A DNA stretch of 64,000 nt from Nephrocerus scutellatus (Eukaryota > Arthropoda > Insecta > Diptera > Pipunculidae): the NCBI GenBank assembly GCA_947095585.1, contig OX352765.1:22660254-22724253 (forward strand). Direction: 5' to 3'. The position numbers and the translations under genes were made by a program. Under the pieces are notes generated by a model that worked only from the letters and a program-made list of their open reading frames with translations, was not told the origin of the DNA and ran no database searches. The number at the start of each line of letters is the position of its first letter. Position 1 is the first letter of the stretch. Shown piece by piece: positions 58,262 to 64,000 of the stretch.

Positions 58262-58700
58262 TTTAATTTGAAATGTAATCTCCTAAGTGGGTGGGTCTAT
58301 TGCGTTTACGTTCAGATCTACGAACTACTTGTTGTTGACTTCCTTGAGGCTCATTAGCCGGCTTTTGACTACTCGGCAATTCGGCTTCTTGACTCTTTGA
58401 CTCAGGTTGATTTTGAGGAACTGTTGGCTCGAAATGGTGTTTATTAGAGTCGTTGGTATTTTGGGTAGACGTGGTAGTTTCAATATCTGGAGAGAAATAA
58501 ATTTTACGTTGTTGAAATTTGGTAGATTTCACTTGATCGATATGTCGTTTTAGTGTGTAGCCATCATCAAGTTGTACAAGATAATGAAGTTCTCCAAATT
58601 TTTGTAGAACAGTACCAACCTTCCATACTGCCTTATTGTCCTAATGTGTAAAACTTGAACTCTTTCTCCCACGCTTATTTGACGCACCCCTGGAATATGT
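58262..58700 (-). mobile_element. Ty3/Gypsy integrase C-terminus fragment
   Basis: Minus-strand frames give a GPY/F-like module (VQLDDGYTLKRHIDQVKSTK) followed by a Gln/Ser/Pro-rich tail ending RRSERKRNRPTHLGDYI. This is typical of the C-terminus of Gypsy-type pol polyproteins. A frameshift precedes it; the rest of pol is missing. It abuts the duplicated gene F segment. Confidence 0.65.
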
Positions 58701-59575
58701 TATGTTTTTGTTTTTGTTATTATTATTATTTTATATATATATATAAAGGGTATATTTGAGTATGTACTGGTATTCAAAAAGATATTGGGCCAATGTTTTG
58801 AAGATATAATTCCGAGGTCTCCCCAAATATATTTTGTATATGTTGTTATGTAAAATTATTAAAATGTATTTATTGGTATGTTCGCCAAGCATAAAGTAAT
58901 ATGTGTGTGTGTGTGTGTATATACAAAAATGTTGAAGTGTAATGTGACTTTGTGTGTACGCCAAGCAGATACTGCAGTCAGCTACTTTGCATACTGGATC
59001 GAGGTCCAAGCAAAGCGAGTATTTGAAAGAAAAAGATACGTTCTTTTGGGTTGTAACTTTAACTCTGCTTTATTTTACAAAAACGTTCTCCTTTTATACT
59101 ATTTCTTTCAACTAATAATATAGGAATATCATTATGTACATAAAGGATGCATCGGCATCGATGCATATGAAATACTTTACATTATGTGTGCTCGATATCG
59201 ATGCACTTGGAATTCATTAGAATAGGACACAATGCAAATGTCCTACTTCTCCTATATGAATCACGTTGTCGCCTATGAACTGTCTGTGTCGTTATCTACC
59301 GATCACTTGCAGTTTGTTTTCTTAGGCGACTTGTGTAATTTATTTTGGTTATCTTTGTTTTTTGTTGTTGTGTTTGAATATTTTGTTCTAATTATAATTT
59401 TTAATTTTGGTGGGGGCAGATCGCCCCGACTTATTCGGCTTATTACAAGCTAATAGCATTATCTTAAAACTAACATCATTAACTTAAAGCTAAGACATAA
59501 GATATTATTACAAGCTAATATTCAGCTTAATAACTAAGACATAACACTTAAAGATAGGGGGAACGGTGAAGGAAA
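58701..59575. other. AT-rich DNA with microsatellites; possible LTR
   Basis: TTA/TA runs at 58715-58745 and a GT run at 58901-58919. GCATCGGCATCGATGCA and TCGATATCGATGCA occur near 59150-59205. The 59440-59560 part repeats ATTACAAGCTAATA and AACTAAGACATAA and is probably the 3' untranslated end of the Jockey-type element to the right. No gene. Confidence 0.4.
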
Positions 59576-61640
59576 TCAAGTTTAATGCAGGGAGTGCTGC
59601 GGTTGAAATCGAACACTGAGTTTTAAGTTAACCTTTCGCAGCATACGGAAAATTGGTTCGTTAGAGCCGTACATGGTGCGGTGTGTCGGTAGATAGAAGA
59701 GAAGTGGACAACGTAGATTATGGGGGTTAGTGTTAAAAAAATCGAGGAGGGGACGGACAAAAGTGATATAGAGGGATCTATTTACATAAAGGTTGGAAAA
59801 TCTCCGAGTGCCGAGGTCATGAAAAGATTGCACGCGGGAAATGGGTTGATCGTGGAGATGGTAATATTTGGGAGGGGGTTTGTTGCACTTACGTGATAAG
59901 GTAATAGTTTTACATTTGGTGATATTGAGCTCTAAGCAATTTTTGAGCCGCCAGGTCGAAAAACTGTCTAGGTCTTCTTGAAGGAGACAAGAGTCTTGTG
60001 GAGAAGATATTGACTTGAAAAATTCGGTAACGTAAGCATAGAGAGAGAGGGAGGAATTTTTGATGACCCTATCGAGATCATTTATAGTAAGAATGAAGAG
60101 AAGGGGGCCCAGATGGCTGCCTTGTGGTACACCGGAGGTTGCCATGAATGTGGTTCAGATGACGGACCTGAAGCGAACACTATAAGAGATATTTTTTCAA
60201 AAGCCTTACTGAAATCAGTTGCAACAACGTCGACATCTTTGCCGTTCTCTAAGCCTGTAAGAGCGGAGGACACGAATTCAACGAGGTTAGTGGTGGTTGA
60301 TCTACCTTTGAGAAAGCCATGTTGGCTCGAAGATATAAGAGATTTACAATGGAAATGAGAAAGCTTAGCAATGGGGAGATAATTAGTTACATCATTCTTT
60401 GATAATTTTTATTGTATCGGGGTTATGAAAGAGATCTTCCAAATTTGAGGAAATTCTCCTTGTGAGAGGGATAGTCGAAAGAGGCTAGAAAGGAGGAGGG
60501 AGGGACTGGAGGAACACCTTTTAAGAAATATGGCGGGAAGGCCATCTGGGCCGGGTGAGAATTCATGATTAAGGTTTTGTAATTTATTTTCGATAACAGT
60601 GGGGTCGATAGTTTGAGAGAGAAAGGGGCCATTGGAGAAGTTAAGTAAGTAATTGAAATATGAGGGGTCTGGTACGAATGGGTTGAGAGCGAAAGAATGT
60701 TTGAAGAAGTTAGCAAAAAAGTTGACAATGATATGTGGATCGGTTGATGATGCGTTTTCATATGAGAGTGACGGAGGGTAGCCATCGGACTTCCTTTTAT
60801 AGTTGACGATTTGAAAAAAGGACTTAGGGTCGTTTATGAGATTGTCTTGAACTTTATTAAGATAGCGCTGGTAGAGAGAGTTATAAAGCTGGGTGAATTG
60901 CAAGTAGGTACCGAGGTAGTTGGAATAGTCGGAAAGAGAATAGGTACGAAGGTACGTTGCCCATAACTTGTTTCTCTTGTCTCGTAAGGACCGAAGTCTT
61001 CGATTATACTAAGGATGAGATGTAGATGAGGTTTTATGGCGCGAGAAGGGGACATAAAGAGAGATAGAATTAAGTAATACTCTGTAAAAAATGGAGATGG
61101 CATCATTTAAAGATAGATTGTGAAACTCAAAAGAATACCTGCTAATGTAGTCATTGATTTTGCGAAAATTGAAAATTAGCTTTATGAAAGCCGTAAGAAG
61201 AGAGAACTATGGAAGGAGGGGACTGTAGTGGAGAGTTACGAAAAAAAAAAAGAAGAAGAGAGGGTGAAAATTATCAATAGTCGATAGAGTTAGAGGACTA
61301 AGTGAGACAGAGGAATTAATGGGATCGGTTGTGAAAATAAGATCTAATTGTCTACCCATATAATTAGGGACGCCACTAACTTGGCCGATCTACAAAGAGA
61401 CATTCCTTGGTCGAGTTGGGATACGAAGCAGTGAAAAAGAATTTATCATCTGATACAGTCCAGTGCAGTTGGGGCAAATTAAAATCGCCGAAAATAAGGA
61501 TAAGGACGTCAAGGGAGTCAGAAATGTCGATTATTTGGTCAATGGCATCAATAATAAGTTGGTAGGATTCGATAGGTTGGGCCGGTTGAATGTAACAACA
61601 CATAACGTAAAGGGACTTACAGGGGGAGTGTTATTTTGAT
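59575..61640 (-). mobile_element. Jockey-type retrotransposon ORF2, frameshifted
   Basis: Minus strand, 5' to 3': endonuclease piece at 61376-61603 with ILIFGDFNLPQLHW; a linker at 60409-60903 (YNSLYQRYLNKVQDNL, FSPGPDGLPAIFLKRCSSSP); then HGFLKGRSTTTNLVEFVSSA and DVVATDFSKAFEKIS near 60210-60330; SGVPQGSHLGPLLFILTIND at 60080-60140; SLYAYVTEF where Y-A-D-D is expected; and a thumb and C-terminal region to the stop at 59582. The catalytic Asp-Asp is replaced by Tyr-Val, so it would be inactive even without the frameshifts. Confidence 0.8.
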
Positions 61641-63000
61641 TGAAACGAAATCGATTTTAGAAGACGAAGAAATAGCGATAAGAGATGCATGGTGAATGCA
61701 TCTTTGCTAAGCACCCAAGCCTCGGATCTATATGTAAGTACTGGTATGACCATTGTCTTATATATCAGCAGCTTGGATGTAATGGTTAAGAGTCTTGACA
61801 GGCTATCGTAGGCTTTGTTGGCTTTAAGCAACCGTGCGCGTATTTCTGGTTCCATGCTGTTATCGGCTGCTATAGTTGACACGAGATAGTTGAAGGATTG
61901 CACTACTTCAAATTCACGCTCCACTATCTGAATTAAGGGACCAATGTTGGATCTTCTACTCGCAAACGTGGCCACCATGTACTTTGTTTTGCTCTCAATT
62001 ATGTGCAGTCCCCGATTTCGTGCCGCCTGCTCCATCTGGATGAAAACTTCCTGTACAGCTCTTCGGTTTCTACCAACGATGTCAAAATCGTCTGCGTAAG
62101 CCAGTATCTGAATGGACTTATAGAGGATTGTTCCTCTCGCCGTTACGTCAGAGTTTTGGATCACTTGCTCCAACGCCAGGTTGAAGAGGGCGCAGGCCTG
62201 TCCATCCCCTTGTCGGAGCCCGTTATAGATGTTGAATGGGCTTGATAGTGATCCTGATATTTTTACTTGGCTTATAACATTGGCCATCGTCAACCTACAT
62301 AGTCGTGTCAGTTTATTTGGGATGCCGAATTCTCTCATGGCTTTATAAAGTTCTACTCTGGCTATGTTATCATAGGCGGCTTTAAAATCTATAAAAAGAT
62401 GGTGTAGTGAGTTTTGAAACTCTAGACATTTTTCCATCACCTGCCTTAGGGTGTAAATCTGATCAGTTGTTGATTTGCCTGGGATGAAGCCACACTGGTA
62501 TGGACCAATGATGACTTTAGCGTATGGGGCTATCCTGTCCTGAAGGATAGAGGAGAAAATCTTATACGCTCAACAACCTTATACCACGATAATTGCTGCA
62601 TTTTGTGATATCTCCCTTCTTATGTATGGGGCACAGGATGCCTCTTCGCCAGTCTTCTAGCTGAACTTCTTCTTCCCATACTTGCACTTTTATTTCATGA
62701 ATTGCTTGGTGTAATGTGGGGCCTACTATTTTTATCAGTTCCGCTGGGATCCCATCAGATCTCGGGGCCTTATTATTTTTGAGCCGATTTATCGCTCTGC
62801 TAACTTCGACTATGCTTGGTGGCGGCAGCATAGTATGATCTTCGGTCATTGGTGGAGCCTCCAATTCCTCAGTTAGCTGGCCATTTAGCAACTCATGAAA
62901 GTGCTCTTCCCATCGCTCTAAGATGCCTTTAAGATCGGCGATCAGATTACCCTCTTTGTCCTTGCAGTATGTGCAACGCGGTGTATACTGCGTCATACCG
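61640..63000 (-). mobile_element. RTE-like reverse transcriptase, 5'-truncated
   Basis: Minus-strand frames: KEGNLIADLKGILERWEEHF and NRLKNNKAPRSDGIPAELIK (62562-62990), KGDITKCSNYRGIRLLSV, then HHLFIDFKAAYDNIARVELY, GLRQGDGQACALFNLALE, ILAYADDFDIVGRNRRAVQE (catalytic Y-A-D-D near 62095) and ESKTKYMVATF down to 61631. One frameshift at about 62560 separates the two main frames. The endonuclease is absent. The clade name is tentative. Confidence 0.75.
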
Positions 63001-64000
63001 CGGACCCGCGGTTTTCTACCTAACTTGATAGTTTTGTTAACGGGTCCTTTTAGCTGCCGTAACAGAATAAGGTCCCCTCCAAATAGGTGCTAATTTGCCC
63101 TTACGATTTTCGCTTTTAATGAGCACCTTATCACCTACATGTAAAGTATGTGGTCTTACCATTTTATCATAATAACCTTTTGACCTATGCTTGCTAGTAA
63201 ATTACATTTCGCTATTGAATATGTTTTTGAAGTTTATATCTCAACAAGTGGTAATAAGTCTCGTGGTTATAAAGAGGTTCAGGTTCTCGTTGTTTGAGCC
63301 TCTGCATTTCGTATGGCATAGCAATCAAAGAATTTTGTTAGATTATCCTGGAAGGTTAATATGTACAGGTTTTCGGAAAAAGATTGCTCCAAAGGTCCTA
63401 CGATATCTAGATACACTTTATCAAAAGTTTTTTCGGCGATATCTCTGATGACCATTGGCATTCGGAAGGAAGGTGTCGCCTTCAAGGTTTGTCATTTTTT
63501 ACACCGTTTAATATATTTCTTAATATCTTTGAGCATGAGTCGCCACCAATACTTTTTACGAATTGTTTTGTATGTTTTTTTCACTCCCTGATGACCACCG
63601 AAAGGGGAGTCATGATAATCTTTTAATATTGTTTTAATTTCCTCGGGTTTAGTCATTTCCTCTATATTGGTTTTACTATTTATTTGTATTTCAGTTTGTT
63701 ATTGACTTTCTAAAATGTCCGGGAGTTCTTTAATTATTTCTTTTTCGTATCCTCTTTCTGATCTGTCTTTTCGCACTTGCTGATTTGGGATTCTGCACTT
63801 GTAATCTTGTAACGGCATTACATTGAAAAGCGTCTTTAGACTCATTGTAGAATTGTTTGTTTTCGAGTGTCTTGATTGTGGGTGTTGCCGTTGGTGTGTC
63901 CTTTTGTACACTCTCCTGTGGAATTCGACTGAGAGCGTCGGTATTGGTATTGAATTTGCCTGGCTTGTACTCAATTCTATAATCAAATTCAGACACAATT
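63001..64000 (-). mobile_element. Ty3/Gypsy pol, RNase H end to integrase, truncated by window edge
   Basis: Read from the right edge on the minus strand: FDYRIEYKPGKFNTNTDALS, the end of the RNase H domain; a zinc-binding integrase segment near 63500-63660; the integrase core start VYLDIVGPLEQSFSENLYIL and FQDNLTKFFD at 63300-63420; then, after missing sequence, HTLHVGDKVLIKSENRKGKL and a GPYSV module at 63060-63180. The integrase core between about 63280 and 63190 is mostly deleted, and frames shift, so this copy is dead. The C-terminal module differs from that of the fragment at 58262-58700, implying a separate element. Confidence 0.75.

Overview
The window looks like an insect nuclear genome, most likely a higher fly (Diptera). 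It is AT-rich and has short GT-AG introns. It is crowded with decayed animal transposons: LOA/Jockey/CR1-type and RTE-like non-LTR elements, BEL/Pao and Ty3/Gypsy, mariner, hAT, pogo-like, a tRNA-derived SINE and small non-autonomous elements. No species-level marker was recognised. There are no rRNA genes, no convincing true tRNA genes, no CRISPR and no prokaryotic operons.

The main host content is an unrecognised family of secreted, low-complexity proteins, all on the minus strand. Reading along that strand: gene F (57714-56017), gene E (44945-36452), pseudogene C (24590-24000), gene B (18472-15912) and gene A (1495-701). They were found by joining exons by hand. Every copy has a tiny exon 1 (11-12 codons, MKWFSP...-like) that ends in phase 0 and holds the first half of a signal peptide. 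Exon 2 begins L(I/F)VCI and is 106 nt in four of the five copies. Later introns are all phase 1. The body is acidic at first, then has a basic RPKR/RNKR/KR site, then repeats: YGSNVG hexapeptides plus Thr/Glu mucin-like blocks in B and F, several RP-x-x-Y modules plus a 12-residue Thr/Gly/Gln repeat in E, and HHG repeats in A. B, C, E and F share upstream sequence around a TATAAAT box. A secreted, perhaps cross-linked or glycosylated structural, glue or defence protein is plausible, but the function is unknown.

Layout: 0.7-1.6 kb gene A; 2.9-12.8 kb a head-to-tail duplication of a 4.9 kb unit made of dead transposons (hAT, mariner, tRNA-like head, a GGGTCTTGAG minisatellite); 12.9-15.7 kb SINE, RTE relics and minisatellite-bearing element; 15.9-19.2 kb gene B and its upstream repeat; 19.3-24.0 kb mariner and LOA relics; 24.0-26.1 kb pseudogene C, interrupted upstream by a Jockey-like 3' end; 26.1-36 kb Jockey, LOA and BEL relics, a 0.5 kb palindrome and the largest minisatellite-bearing element; 36.4-45.1 kb gene E with transposons in its introns; 45-54.9 kb repeats, SINEs and a pogo-like tail; 55-58 kb gene F inside a segment duplicated from gene B; 58.2-64 kb Gypsy, Jockey and RTE-like remains, with a Gypsy pol running off the right edge.

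The gene family appears to have grown by segmental duplication (B, C and F share flanks), by exon duplication (E) and by repeat-unit turnover, with transposons filling the gaps. All exon joins are predictions from splice signals, phase and paralogue comparison; no transcript was available.
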